From the NCBI GenBank assembly GCA_018806985.1, contig JADANN010000335.1, forward strand, positions 1,116,001-1,180,000: a stretch of 64,000 nucleotides of DNA, written 5' to 3'. Made by a program: the position numbers and the translations under genes. Below are positions 10,801 to 25,800 of the stretch, in pieces; within the stretch, counting starts at the first letter, position 1; the number at the start of each line of letters is the position of its first letter. The notes beneath the pieces are model-generated. The model made no database searches. It saw only the letters and a program-made list of their open reading frames with translations, and was not told where the DNA came from. This DNA comes from Angiostrongylus vasorum (lineage: Eukaryota > Nematoda > Chromadorea > Rhabditida > Metastrongylidae).

Positions 10801-13800
10801 CGATGTTTAATCGAACACTTCCAGCTTGACATGGGTGCTGAGTGATTGTAAGAAATCACAAGACGCTGGTTCTATTATCGAGTGGGAGGAATCAGGTGTC
10901 GATGTTGTTTTGGGACCAGGATGTTCGCCATGTAAGTAGTTATTGGAAAAAGTAGTGTGTACATCTGGTAGTAACATTATATCACAAGTTTTTTGAACTA
11001 TTTCATATTTGAGGCCATGACGCAGAAACAACTTCAGTGCTACGGGAGTTGCAGAGAAGCTGTTTATTTTTTCATAAATTAATGTGGGATATGTAACATC
11101 ATTGTGTCATATGGGAAATTCAGGCATTTCTCACCTACTTACTTGAACACTTGGATGACCCGCTTTCACTGGTGGTGCATACCCCAGCGTAATTTCCATT
11201 CGTTTCGCTCTCGTGAAATCGTCGTCCATGATGGCGCTCTGCTTTCGAACGTCGTGGCGTCCGCGAAGGCTATTCCGATTTTCTGAAATCATTTCCTTCT
11301 GTGAATGCGTACGGTTGATATTAGCCATGAAAATGTCTGTCCATCAGTCGGCTGGTCTTCCAAGGAGACGTTTACATACTCTTCGATTCCACTTCACTGG
11401 TATTCCGTCCAATATCATCTGTTCTTTTTTATTATATGTCCAGCCCATGTTTTTCGCTTTCGATGTATACTTAGCTGGATCCCCGTGATAAGGTAGGTCC
11501 CGTAGATCTGACCTGCGTACGCGGACTAAACGTTGTGAGTGCCGGTTAAATTTCGGAATACATTGGTTAAACGCTCTTTGGGTGGTGCGCAGATTTCTTG
11601 ACATGGTTGAAATATCAGAACAATTTTCTCCTGCATAATATAGCACTGGGAGAACTGTTGGACCGAAAAGATGAGCACGGAGTTTTAGGTCCGTTAGTTG
11701 GTTTATAGCTTCATAGAGAAGAGCAAATGCAGCCCATGCTGCGCTCTTTCTTGTCTCTAATTCCTCCTTCGTGTCGTTCTCTGTGTTTAAACATATCTAT
11801 ACGAATCAAACTCGAACGTTCACAGCACAAACAGCTCATTGAGGTACTGGGTTGAGAATGTGTTAATGAATGGTGAGTGCAATGCTGGTTTAAGAATTTT
11901 CGTTGTGGCAAATTCGACCTTGAGGGCGAGTGGCGTTGCGGACGTCCTTCTTCAATTGGAAACGGTTAGTTGAAGGCTTCTGTGTAAGCAAATACATGCC
12001 CAACTCTTCGAAAATTTGAGGCAGGGGTTCAGTACGGCATCTCAACTATAATTTCCAAGAACACTAAACAGTCGAAAAAGCTGGACAAGAGTTTGGCGTT
12101 TGCTGGTTTACAAGTGATTTCATCCACCATAGTTTACTGGATTCAGATGAAATGACTACGTCGTTGTATACGCCCAGCAGGTCGATTAAATGCATCAGAA
12201 ATTTTAATGGCTTTGCTACTCATTGGCCAACAGAAAAGGACCAGTCTTTCTTGATGAAGCACCGCCACCCATTGTAGTAGAGAAGACGGACGAATTGGGT
12301 TACGAAACGCTGTCTTATTCACCATACTCGTCGGTTCTCTAACCTACCGATTACCACTTATTTGGACATCTCTTGGACATGAATTACTTGAGAAACCAAG
12401 CCGATAACGAGTGTGCGTTCAACGACGTCATCGTCTACAGAAGTCCAGGACTTTATGGTGTAAAGATACTTTACTCTGGCTAGTAAAAACTTGCAGATTC
12501 TATTCTGTTGTATTCTGATTAGTAAGACTTACTCTGAGCTAATTTATGCCACTTTAAAAGTACGCGATTAAGTTGGCCATTAGTTTCTGAAAAACTTGGT
12601 GAACAGTTACAGAGATTTTAATTTGATGCCCTAATCATTACTTCTAAGAGCGGCTTGAATAGTAGACAAAAGGATTATGATTGAAGATTCGCGCCCAAAG
12701 CTGCCGTCATCAAGAGCCAAACACAATTCTTCCACCCAGAAGTTTAATGAAGCTGTTTTGTTTTCTAGCATTTTTGTATGTCTTCTTCGTATTTTTTCGA
12801 CCTTGGCGTACTAAACTAACATCGAATGAAACATCATTACTTAATCGGACAAAAACTCCCAGACGAAGAAAAGCTTAATTTACAGATCTCATTCCTTTTG
12901 CTGTTCAACATTTCTTGTGCTTCGCTCTGATCACACTGACCAGTTCTTTCGTGGAATTTTTATGAGTTTACACATATGTTTACTTTTTTATTTATTGCCT
13001 ACTACTACAATTTTTACGGCAGGGTATTATGCGAAATCAACCACAGCGATGCTGAGATATTCGCAAAACTTGGACCCGCGAGCCCTCGGGAAGGGTAATC
13101 GTGGCTCGATCCGGCCCGTAGTTCAAGCTTTGCGAATATCTCACCATCGTTGTGGTTCAGATCACACATATTTTTTTAATTTTGACTGAACTCCGAGAAT
13201 AAAATAATTTCATAAACCTACTACACTTCGTAGGTCGTTTTTTCCAGTTGTTTTTCAAATGTAGTAAATTTGCTTGCAGAAGATTTCATGGCCTAGCATT
13301 AATGAGAGATGATTGTTTTGTAGCTGCCGTTATATCTGGTATCGTCGCTAAATCTCTCAACTTCCCAATAGTGGTATGGGCGACACCGTTTTCTTCAACG
13401 CTACTGAACACCATCGACTATCCGACGCTGATGTCACCGACTTTCAGTTCGATCAAGTTCGTTCGGTACCCACTTCACATAGAATTCTTTGTTAACAATA
13501 CCGGAAAGCTGCAGCCTGTCTATAGTCAGTTTACCATAGTATCCCTAATCGTATTTATTTAACATAGTCGCAGAGAGCTATGTAAACAATAGTTGAGTAC
13601 AACCTCAAAGCGGCTGAGAGGTGAGCAAAACTCGGAACCTCTGCTTGGCTTCAAACCCGCGATTACCCTTTCCTGGAGCTCACGTTCTAGCCACTGTTTT
13701 CCCTTCCTGTTAGCCACTTTTTTTGCTTGAATGTTGCTACCAGCCGTCACTTATCAATCATCCGTCAACGGGAATGAGATATCGAGCGCAAATCGGCATT

Positions 13801-16800
13801 ATACAAAGTAAATAAAAAGTAGATACATCGTAATTTCGACTGCATCTTCAGTTTAGCTAAAAAATCTGGCTAAGAGAAAGGCAAAGCAAGGGCCTCGATA
13901 TGTGTTGTGGATAGCACGTGCTCACATCTTGGTATTCTTATGGTTGTATTTCACACGATGGTCTGCCGTGAAAAGACTTTGGGCAGAAAATGAAACTTAA
14001 AACATTCTTAGCTTGGTGTTGCATTGTCGCTTGTATCAGCTGCAATGCGTTAACAACAGAGAAGAAACGTCAATACACAATTTCATTCATCCTAATCAGG
14101 CGACACACTAGTGCTCGTTAGGCTACACTTGTTCGACAACAAAGATCTTATCTCATGATGTATTTTTGCTCTCTTTAGAGGTGAGTTATCCACGTATGGC
14201 TTACGTGGCTCTACGACGGCGTGGATTTATCCTTACTAGAGATTCTGGATTAAGGTGTTTGAAATCCTTTCCCAACGGAGGTAAAACTACCTTAAGAAAG
14301 AGAGGAATCCCTACACGTTACCACACATCGACATTCAGGAACACATTCCAGTCAGGATGAGGCGATCCATAAGCCATCTAGAGTTGTGTTCCTACTTGGT
14401 GGGACTATCTTATGTTGAAAACAGATGTGGAATTGTCACTGACGTCAATAATACACTCTTTTCTTGATGAGCAAACGCGAAGATGTTAACAGCAGGATTT
14501 ATCCGGTACAGTATTGGCTGACGTTTCGGCAGTTTCTCCCTCTTCGGAATCTGGAAGAGTCAAATTGACACGCAGTCAGCTCAGTCAAACACTATCATAG
14601 TCTTAGCAGACAAAAAATTAACGCATAGAAGCTTATTCGCATAGTGAACAGCTTCTGTTCAACCCTCACTGGTTTGTTGTTCTTAAGTCCTCCAATTATT
14701 TTTAGAGACCAGCTTCACAGTCTCACATGGCTGAAAAAATGTACGTCGCTCAGATCAGGAAATCCATCTGAGACATGGCCCGAGATCACACGTGGTTACA
14801 AGGAAGTCATCTTTGCGCTTCATTTGGACTTTTGGAGTTCATCCAGAACTCTTCAAGACTTTTTCTCACTGAAGTTCTGGATTAATGTGCGAGGACTACG
14901 ACTTCTTTTTCAAAATCTTCATCGTTATGTCTCTGTGTCTTAAGCGCGCCTAGTGGAGTATTTGGTTTGAATTTCAATTCATCAACTAATATAACTAATG
15001 TTCTTTTATACGGATACAGAGCGGTCTACCCATTCCGCGATTTATTCGTCCCCATAGGCTTTACTACAGATTAGGTGAACCGTGCTTCAATCACCATCTC
15101 TACCGTTAGGGCATATTGTGCAATTGTGTATTTCGGATAGACGGTCATAAAAACCCTTACGAACTAGCTGGTGTCTTGGAATGTTCGGTGGCATTTCAAT
15201 CACTGCCACCGACTTAACTAAACCGCCCATTTTTGAACAACTTTTTATGGCTATGCGTGTTTGGTTTGAAATAAAGGACAGGATAAGCGGAACACTATGT
15301 TACCTAGAGCGGTCAGTGTGCACAGGAAGTGAATACAAGGAAGAATCTTTGAAGTCTGCGCGGAAAATAGTTTCCCACGGTTTCGAAGTGGTAGCTACTC
15401 GGGATTGGTTTAGAGGGAAAACGGGGTACTTAGACGATAAATCCAGCAAAGATAACGTCCCATTTATCCTGCCCTTTCCTTCCAACGAAATAAGTGCAGC
15501 TACAAAACGTTGCTCAAGAAGCGTCATTCTGGAGAATTTGGTAGCATTGATTGAAACGCCACCGAAGACTCTCGGGGACCAGCTGGTTCGTAAACGTTTG
15601 TCTGACCGTCTGTGGACAACCCAAGTTGCACAATATGCCCCTAACGGTAGAGATGGTGATTGCATGGCTTCTGGTACGCTGCGCCTAGTCCCATTTAAAG
15701 CGTGTAGTGATAACTAAATTGCGGGACGGTTAGGCTACTCTGTATCTGTATAGAAGAACACCAGTTGATGAACTTAAATTTAAAGCAAATACTCCATTGA
15801 GCGCGGTTACAACAAAGAGACATAATGGGGAAGATTTCGAAGTATAATAGAAGTCATAGTCCTCACAGTAATCTAGAACTTCGGTGAGAAAAAGACTTGG
15901 AGCGTTCATAGCGGACTCCAAAAATCCAAAAATGAACCGCGGAGAGGAGTGCCGCGTTCTCATGCGCGATCTCGCGCCATATCTCAGATCGATTTTTTGA
16001 TCTGAGCCACGCACATTTCTCACCTGTGTAAGATTCGCTGTGAATGGTCTCGTATTAATAACGGGTTGACTTAAAAAGGATAAAGCTTTCGGCGTTGCTC
16101 AATCCCTTAGGGATGCGCCATGCGTTCGACTTCATTAAGTATCGTTGGGGGGTGATTGAATGAGTATCTGGCCTTTACAATGACTTGCGGTGGGCTACAG
16201 ATGTATCGAGCCAGTGCTAGTATCCTCGCAGACAAGTCTGGACCAATTTGCCGACCCCGGGAGGATGGAAGGCTTGGTGGAACATGGGCGCGGGGATCGA
16301 TTCCACGTGTGTGTTGCAGTGGCGCCTCCAACCACTGCGCCACAAGCGCCCTACGATGTGACTTAAGAACAACAAAACGATGAGTTCTTAATAGAAGCTG
16401 TTCACAAAGGAATAACCATTTATGTATTAGGTTTTGTCTGTCTGGTTATGAAAGTGTTTTGACAGAGTGGATTGCATGTTAATTTGACTCTTCCAGGCTT
16501 TAAAGAAGGCCATACCGCTGAAACATCAGCCAGTATTAGACTGAATAAATCATCCTGTCAAGAATATCGTCTTTGCTCATCAAGAAAGCAGTATATTATT
16601 GATCAATGCCGAGGTTTAAAGAAAAAATGATCCTGGAATTTTTCGGTGATATAGCAGAAATCTCTTTCTATTCATCGCTTCATCCGGTGGAATATTCTTG
16701 TCGTGTAGTGATTTTCAGTCAAGCTCGAACGCTGACCCGACTATTCCAACGATACGGATGGAGCGATGTGGCGGTGGTTTACTATGCGATTCGAAGTGAT

Positions 16801-19800
16801 GCAGCACCACGTTGTACGCTGATCGTCGACGATCTTCGAGTGTGTTTGCCTCTGTCTTATATAAGATTTTATTTCTTAAACAAACATTAGAGGGATTGAT
16901 TATAAATTTGCGGAACCTCTGACAACATGTCTTATATTCGAGATCTTCCATTATCTTCCGAGTTTTTTGAACATCCTGTTCTCTTACTAGTTCATTCTTA
17001 CTATTCAAGTTGTTCCAATCCCGATTTCAAATCTTAGTTGGGAGGTCTTCTCTGTTGTTTTCAAGATCTCGAGACCTTTAAAGATCAGATATCGATCATG
17101 ATTTTTTCATAGAAGCAGAAAAAGGCAAAGAATTTGTAGCAGCGTTTCTTTTGTCCAAAGTCAAGCTACTCATACCTAGGATACATACGCAGAATCTGTT
17201 AAATTTTTCCTAACCCTCAACCATATTTGTATCCGATCGACTACACTTTTCATTCCCTCGTGGCTAAAGGTACCAGAGATGTTGCAAACTTTTTTATAGC
17301 TTGGCTTAATCATTCTCATTTGTGCAGTCCTTCTCGATCCGAATGATGTTATCTTTAAATGGTCAGTGCAATGACCACTTATCTAAATTTAAGTGAAAGA
17401 ACATGTACTTCAGTCTTTTTCTAGAAGCTCGATGACAACAATCATAACATTACGATAATATTTCGTCGCGAGTTGAAGGATTTCAATGAGGACGCTCTGA
17501 AAAAAATGCTTCGGACCATCAGAAAGATGACGCGAAGTCAGTGATCGCTTCTTTCAGATACTTGTCTAAAAGGTTCTGTCCAATTCTTAGAAGAAGGACA
17601 AAAAGTTCCAATTTTCAGTTATAGTTGTGTGCATTGAAACTGCTGGAAGCACAACGTGAGCTTATGATTTCGATTGCTGAAGAAGGCATGGACACCAGCG
17701 AGTATATGTGGCTAATGATTGAAACTGGAAGAAAGGGATTCGGTATGGTTCCTTAATATTTTCCACTAGTAAGTCTATTGAAACATTTAAAGAAGAAGAG
17801 AAAAAAAGCAAGGACATCTTGCCAAGAGCCGCTATCAAGCAATAGACAGTGAGACGGAAATGTGATAGGGATTTTCCAACCATGTCTATCAATCGAATAA
17901 CTTCAATATCCACTGCAGTGCGGTCATAGCGATCTTCGTCAATAGTATGTCGCTGTGTCGAGCTCCCTTTCCTGTGTGTGGTGAGGTACGATGAAAAGAT
18001 GCATATTTGCGCTGCATAACAGTCAGGTATTCTTCGTATATAGGACGGGTCCACTCTTTGGTCGACGAGCGCTGATAGGATTGCATTTTCTTCGACACTG
18101 TCAAACATTTTCTCTTTGTCGAAAAGGGTTAGAACAACAGGCAAATGGTAGTCTCACCAGGTTCTATTCTATGACCGGTGATACGGTTTTGGACTTGTCT
18201 ATGAAGCCGAATACCTGTCCAAATCCTGCTTGCTCAACGGGGTTTTTGCATCGTCCAAGGTCTTCGACTTGTGAAAAAGGATAGTCTTCGTGAACATATT
18301 GGAAAGCACGCTTAATAGGCATAGTGGACGGTAGTTACGAAGATCAGTTCGGTCACCTTCCTGGGACAGGATGACCGCGCACGCCTTCCCACCACTAGTC
18401 TGTTTCTTTCTTCTAAAGATGAGATTTCATATGGTTTACGAGAAGGGCATGTAGATTGTGGCTTCCAGCTATAATGAAATCGCAGTGATATTATCGGATC
18501 CTGGAGCTGTGCCTCTCTTCATGCTTTCTATCGCAGCTCGAGGTTCAGATAGCAGAACCTCGGGCTATTTTTTGACCAGCGCGGATTTCAGGGTCCGAGG
18601 CAGAGACTGTGAAGTGGAAAAGGGTGGTGTAGAAGCTTTCTCTTATCGATTCCATGTCATGGCGGTATGTAGTGTTAGTTCCATCTTCGTTGTTCACGGC
18701 ATATAGCGGAACGAACATTAGAATCGGAATGAATCCCGACGGCACTTTCTAAGACTGGATCGATTTTGAGCTCCTTCCAATAACTTTTTCTGCCTATACA
18801 GATGTAATTCCTTACGGAAAGGTCTTCTAAAGCCTCCATCTATTATCAAACGGCTTACCTGGTTTTCAATGGGATCAAGCTTCAATGTCCTTCTTTTTTC
18901 GACTAACTCTTTAGTGGTAAAGAAGATGCAGTTTGAACTTCTCTATGGCGACTTCGGCACAAGTTTTAACTCCTTCGACAAGCAGCATGTACTCCTCGGT
19001 CGGGTCTTTGTTTATCTGGCAGACAAATGAGGAGAGTTTTTTATATGCTGTTCATACTCGACGTGTGCCGTTATTCTCGGACGATGAGAGGAGTTCCCTT
19101 CTCGCTTATGGCCAAATCGAATCTTCGCACGGAGAAAGCGGTGATCAGGCCCAGCACAGAATACAGGTACCATTGAACTGTCAAATAGGCACAATTTTCT
19201 GTTTGTGAGAATATGGTCAACCTTCACACGAGACGTGTCGTTAGGAGACTTCCATGTCCATCAGTGATTTTCTCTGTTCTCGGAAAATGAATTCCTATGG
19301 AGGAGACACGCTGCAGACAAGAGCCCTGCAAGACGGTTTCCATTCTTATTTCATTCTACTGTTTCGGCTTTCTCTATCCTGTATTCATTTTTGCTCCTAA
19401 TCTGGCGCTAATGTTTTCAATAGTTAATTTGTAGAAAGACTTTTTTTGTGGATTACTTCCTCCAGTTGCTTGCAAAACGCGTCAAGTTCGCTCTCATCAG
19501 CTGTAGAAGTCGGCTAGTAACAGCTGATTATAATAACTCTTCCATGGTGCTGAGATATTTGCAAAACTCCGAACCGCAGGTGTCTGCGGTGAGGAACAAA
19601 CGCGCTATTACCCTTTCCTGGGGCTAACGCGTTCACCACCACACCATGCTGGTCCTTCGTTTCGCCTATCTCTCAGCTAGTTCTATCGATCACTACCATC
19701 AGCAATCACTCGTCAGCGGGATTGACAGCTAACAGACAGGCGAAACGAAGGGGCCCCCCATGGTGTGGTGGTGAACGCGTTAGCCCCCGGAAAGGGTAAT

Positions 19801-22800
19801 AGCGTGTTCGTTCCCCACCGCAGACACCTGCGGTCCGGAGTTTCTAGGATCTGAGGAAGGCGAATCGCCGAAACGTCAGCCATCGACCAACAGCAGTGAA
19901 AACGAAAGCAACAACAACGACGACAACAACAACAACGAGAACTTATATCAACCTCGCAACAGCTCAACAAGATCATTTCGTATGAACATATAAAGGAATA
20001 TAACGATCATTTATGCCGAGGCTCATAGAAAGTCGGCCTTTTGAGTTACTAAAGTCCATAATGACTTTGTCCAGCGATAGTCGACGAGTAACCTAATTTT
20101 CCACTTCTATTCAGCAGCATCTACAGCCAGCTCTAAGCTTGATATTCCTTTAAATTTGCGCGATACAACTTATTCCTGCAATTGCTCTTCTATAGTGCAC
20201 GCAGTAATGATGACCGACCTATCAACTCATTGCGTACCGGCCCGATTCGCACAGACGAACCGTATGGACAAAGAGATGGAACCTAGCCGGTACCCTTTGT
20301 GCTCTTCATCATGTCCTCGACTCCGCTGTAAGGTCTTTAAGCCGCTTGCTTCCTCTTGCCAACTTTGGTGCGAAATCGATCATTACGTTGATTTCTCGAC
20401 CCAAATATGCATAGCTGGCACATATTTGGATAGTATAATTTTCATTATGTTTGAATCAACTTGAAATTTTCTTATTCGAGTTGATTTTAGACGTCGTTTA
20501 GACGTCCACAAACGTCTCAGGTGAATAATAGAGTGATGCGAGTACCATATGACAAAATGAAGCTTGAAGTTTTGAACCTGTGAGTTGAGCCTCCTGTGTC
20601 GTATTTAGCACAGAGGTTAGTGGGGCCGCACAAGGTGCACTAGATCCCTCTCTGGAGTGTTCTCGCGCTCTGGGCTAACCTGTGCACTTCGGAGTCGGTG
20701 AAATGGAACCTGAGTTATCTGGAAAGAAAACATGTTTGAAGTATCATTGGGCTACGGTAAGCCATTATTTATGCCAGGTATGTCAAATCACCTCTACGAT
20801 ACTTGATGAAGTCGTGATTAATTGTCTTCCTAATATGCAAAGAAAGCCACAATGATGCTGGGATATTTGCAAAACTTGGACCCAGTCCAGATTGGAACCT
20901 GCGATTACTCTTAGGACTTACATGCTACTCACTGCATCAGCGAGGCTCTCGATTATGCCTTTCTCTCGGCCGGTTTTTTGCCCCTAACGGTGCATCAGCA
21001 ATAACCTATGAACTGGAATGATCTGGGGAACACATCGGTATCGAACCTAGTTAAACTGAAGCTGTAGTCGAAATCACAATGTGCATGGACTAAAAAAGGG
21101 TAAAAAAATTGGCTGAGGGCAAGGTAAAGCAAAGGGCTTAGTAGTGCAGTGGGTAGGACGTGAGTCTCCAGAAAAGGCACAGAAAAGGGTTCGAATCTGA
21201 CCTGGGGTGCAAGTTTTGGAAACATCTTAGCAGCATTTTGGCTGTTTTTCACATAATACCCTACCGTGGAAAAATAATGAGCATTAGATAAAAGGTTAAA
21301 CATTATTCAGTAATAGATTTTCAAGCTAATTTAGAAGGAAAGCTTCCAGTAAGAAGATTTCATTCGGCTTTGATCTTCGACTTCATTAAACATCGTTAGA
21401 GACAACTGAATGCATATCTGGCTTATTCAATGGCTCGTAGTGGCTGCCGATGTATCTAGTCAGTGCTATTATCCTCCCAGACAGGTCTGGTACCAATTTG
21501 CCGACGCCCGTGGGATAGAAGGCTTGGTCAGCCGGGGGGCGGGATCGATCCCATGTGTTGAAGTACGCCTTTTACCACTGCGCCATACGCGTCCTTGGTT
21601 TGAGCAATCTCTAACTAATAGTGTACAGGTGTGAAAAGGCACCTTAAGACTTGGGAGGTCGGTTCGTCAAACGGCAGCGTGCAATGAGTCTGTTCCTGAT
21701 TCTTTTTCTCATAACATTTAAAAAGCTTTTTTAAGATATTTCAAAGACTAATTCAGGTATTTATTCTTCTTACAAAATTACTTTTCATAAAATCAGCCAC
21801 CATCAGGCCAAGTATGGAAGGATACGAAGACGCCACCGGACGGGAAAGACGATCTAGCTCTGCGAGCTGCGAGAAGCTTTTTTTGTGGTAACTTTATCTA
21901 AAATTTTGACTTTGAAATAAATGTTGTTATATGCATATATGAAATATATACTGCTAGTTGATCTAGTAGGTTCAGCTTTAATCAATGCAGATAGATAGGA
22001 TCCCACTGAATGCATCTGCGAAGTTCGTTGATAATGTCAAAGCGAAGATGCGCGAGCCACCGTACAACTGTACAAATTGTGAGGACATTAATCTGGTATG
22101 TTTGACTTTGTTACCTTAATAGCGTGACAGTAAGGATTGATGGCACTTGAAATCTCATGAGTGCTCAAAGTTACATAAGTATATCCACCTATAATAACTG
22201 TCTCACCTTGTCAATTCGATTTGAATTCAAACTGAACACTCAAGACACCACAGCTCATTGCATCAGTATTGTTTAAGGTAGTAGAGAAATTTCCTTAATT
22301 CTTCAAGCATTTCCTAAACTCTCAATAAGTAGAACTTTTGCCGAATTCGTTCGTGATTGCCAAAATTAGCCTTTGTTGAAGCTCTACCTAGTAGATTTCC
22401 AGGAGAGGCTATCATAAGTCTTGATGACACTTGTCGTAGTTTAGGCTTATACTTTATTATATTTCTGCTACAGATCTAAAATTCTGGAAAATTTATGCAA
22501 ACTGAAGCTTTTTATAACATTTTCTCGTCTTGAATTCTTTGCTGTCAGAAGTCCTTAACAGTGGAAAAAATTACCTTGCAATGAGTACTTCCAACCGAAT
22601 ATCTGTTTTTACAGTGAAATTATTGCCTCTTCACAAATTATGGTTCGGTGTAAAATGCAATTTCAACTTTACTTAAAAGTTCTGAAATTTTTATTACTGT
22701 AAATGTTATCAGAAATTTCTCATCCAGTAATCCGAGTCGGTACCAGGAAACTCCTATTCATCCCTTTGCTAAGGCAGAGCAGCCAAACTAGCTTCACTAG

Positions 22801-25800
22801 TTGAACTGGCTGAAGGGACATGCAAGGTCCACATTTTTTTATGTGAAGCCATTTCCTTCTACTGTGGCTGACAAGAGTGTATCTACGGCCTACTGGCTGT
22901 ACACTATCATGGATAGCTGGTCTCCCAACGATGGAATTGTCAAAATCCCTATCAGCCGGGGTGATGCTAATAGGGGAGAGAACCTGTAATTTATATCACA
23001 GTTTAGCACTCGAGAATACTGGTAACTCGCGATGAGGTAGCAAGCCTTTGAAGGTATTGGAGGCCAACTGAAGCACAGCAAATTTAATAAGAAAAACTGC
23101 TCTTCCGGAAAAACCTTACTGTTTTTCTCCTTCATTTAAGTAATAAGAAATAAGCAAAGAATATGTGGGAATTGAAAGTACTCAAGCCAGTGTATAATCC
23201 TGCCGTGGATAAGATACGTTAATATTCTTTAAAAAATGTTTTCAAAATATTTGAAAGACTGGTATGTTTTTCAACTTTTTTTACCAGAGTACCTCTCAAG
23301 TTGGTGAGTTGGCGGATTCGATGTTGCTGTATGCTATTGCATTGAATCGTTCAATAGCTGCCGGATTGCCGAATCCAACTGGAAATGAGCTGGTGAATTT
23401 TGCGAAAGGCACCTTCCAAGGTGAATATAGAAATCTCACTGTATTCGATGGTACAGGTTACAAAGCATCGCGATCGTTTTAAGAGTGAGTAAACGAGGTG
23501 CTGAAAATGGTTTGTAAACGCAGACATATTTGAACATTTCACAAAGTTTCCTAGCGCAAAGTTTCCCTAACATATACAGCTCGATTTGCCATAGAAGCAA
23601 CAAAAAATACAATAACACTGTGCTATTAAATCAACTATAAACACGGGCCAGATCGAACCACGATTTCCCTCTCCGGGGGCTCGAGCACTACGTACTGCGC
23701 CACGAGGCCTTTGATCTGCGTTTCTCTCAGCTAGTTTTCTATGTACCAGTGCCATCAGCAATCACCCGTCAACGCGATTGATTTAGGAAACCCTGATTTT
23801 AACTGTAGCCTCAGCTTAACTGGGTTCAATGCCAATGTGGCCTCCCTAAATCAACTCCGTTGACGGGTGATTACTGATGGCACTGGTACATAGAAAACTA
23901 GCTGAGAGAAACTCAGAACAGGGGCTTCCGTGGCGCAGTGTGCAATGCGCGAGCCCCCGGAAAGGGAAATCATGGCTCGATTTGGCCCGGAGTCCAAGTT
24001 TTGCGAATATCTCAGCACCGTTTGTGGTTGATTTCGAATAATACCCTGCCGTGAAAATTGTAGTGGGCAATAAATATTGACGCCATTAAATATTGAGTAA
24101 TTCAATCAGAAATCAGTAGAGTCCACATTCTTACCAGCTTTAAACTGCCTGGTTGATACCAATAGCCCGAGAGATACGGTGAGTTTTTATGTTAACTGTT
24201 TTAGACGACGGGATATTTTATGGAAGCAGTTTTCTTTTTCTCTGATATTCCGGATACATAAACTTTAAACTCCGTACTTTAGTAGAACTCCGGCAAGGGG
24301 TGAACTAGTCGAGTTTCTTGACGTGTTGAGAATAGTATTCTCTAAAAACAAACAAAAGGAGTAAAGCAATAGTTCGTATTAATCTTTCGATTTAAGGCCT
24401 CTTTTTGCACTGTCCACTTCATTCTTCTTGCAGAAAATTCTTTGCGGAAAGGCGAAGATTTGATCCCATGTAGACCTCTAAGGATGAAAACGTCTTCTAT
24501 TACTCGACTGCTTCATTGATGAAAATTTATGCAAGACCATGATTGCCATCTCTGTAAAAAAGATTTAGAAGCTTGGTGAGCCTGTAGTGGGATCTAACTT
24601 GCACCGTGCTTGTGATGACCACCATCACTACTATTGTGCTCTTCACCCCCTTAAAAACTTAGAAGAGCTTACTATAATACAACAAACTGAAAACACATTG
24701 GAAACCTGGTCGTAACCCAAACAGAATGTGAATATGATTAGTGTTAGGAAAAATGTTATTTTTTCTGGGGGTTACTACGTTCCGGCCAAATAAGAAAGGA
24801 ATCGATGGCTGCCAGAGTTCCTGCTTGCACGAGCATTAAAGAAGTCTCCTCAAACCCCCTGCTTTCTACAAAAGCTCGTATGACCTCGAGATCTTGTCAA
24901 ACGTCTCGTTTCACCACCCGACTATTAACCTAAGATGAAAACTTCGTTGGTTTTTTTAGTTCACTTTTCTACCATTCACATACGAAATAAATTACTAATT
25001 CCATTAACGGCGCCTGTGGCGCAGTGGTCGGAGGCGCCCTGCAACACACACGTAAAATCGATCCCTCGTGTCCATGCCTTCTTTTCCTCTGGGGGTCGGC
25101 AGATTGGTACCAGACTTGTCTGGGAAGATAGCAACACTGGGCCGATGCATTAGGATGCCACAGCGAGTCCTTGTAAAGGTGAGATATGCATTCAATCACC
25201 TCCAAACCATGCTTAATGAAGTCGAATGCATGGCGCATCCCTCAGGGATTGATCAACGCCAAGAGCTTTATTCTTTACACTTTATTTACTAATTTCATTA
25301 CAATAGTGGAACCTGACTAAAAGATAAATAAATATCACTTTAGCATGATCGGTTTGAGGCAGTGCACACGTTTATGGCATAAATAAATTAACTTTGATGA
25401 ATTTTAGGTTTCTGTGGCACCGTCAATATTAACGAGAATCTAACTCGAGATCCCATATTTTTTGGTATATGGACTGGACTCTAATGATGAGCAAATTGTT
25501 GTGATGAAAATCACAGAACAACTGATGAATACAAGCATCTCACTGGTAAGTCACAATTACTATAACGAATGAGTAATTGCTTCCTAGGTGAAATTCTGCT
25601 CAAAAATTTGTCCTTTGCCATGATCAGATTCAAGACCTACAACCTGCGTCGGTGATTTGGGCAAACCATGGTGGCTCTCCGCCACTAAATCGACCATTAT
25701 GCGATTATGATGGGTTTGTTAGCTATGTCGCTTTTTGAATTTGCTTTATTGTTTAAGAAAACAAAAACGCGTCTACAATAACTCTTCCGAAAACTAACGT

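Noticed and set aside
10807..11088. - strand open frame of about 90 codons with protein-like composition
   Set aside because: It covers cyclase exon 3 (10825-10931) on the + strand, which fits domain, splice sites and phase. The - strand frame has no ATG or acceptor and is a shadow.
17662..18144. 160-codon - strand ORF taken as one gene
   Set aside because: Its first part is an RT fragment of a broken RTE element and its last part is the reverse of cyclase exon 7.
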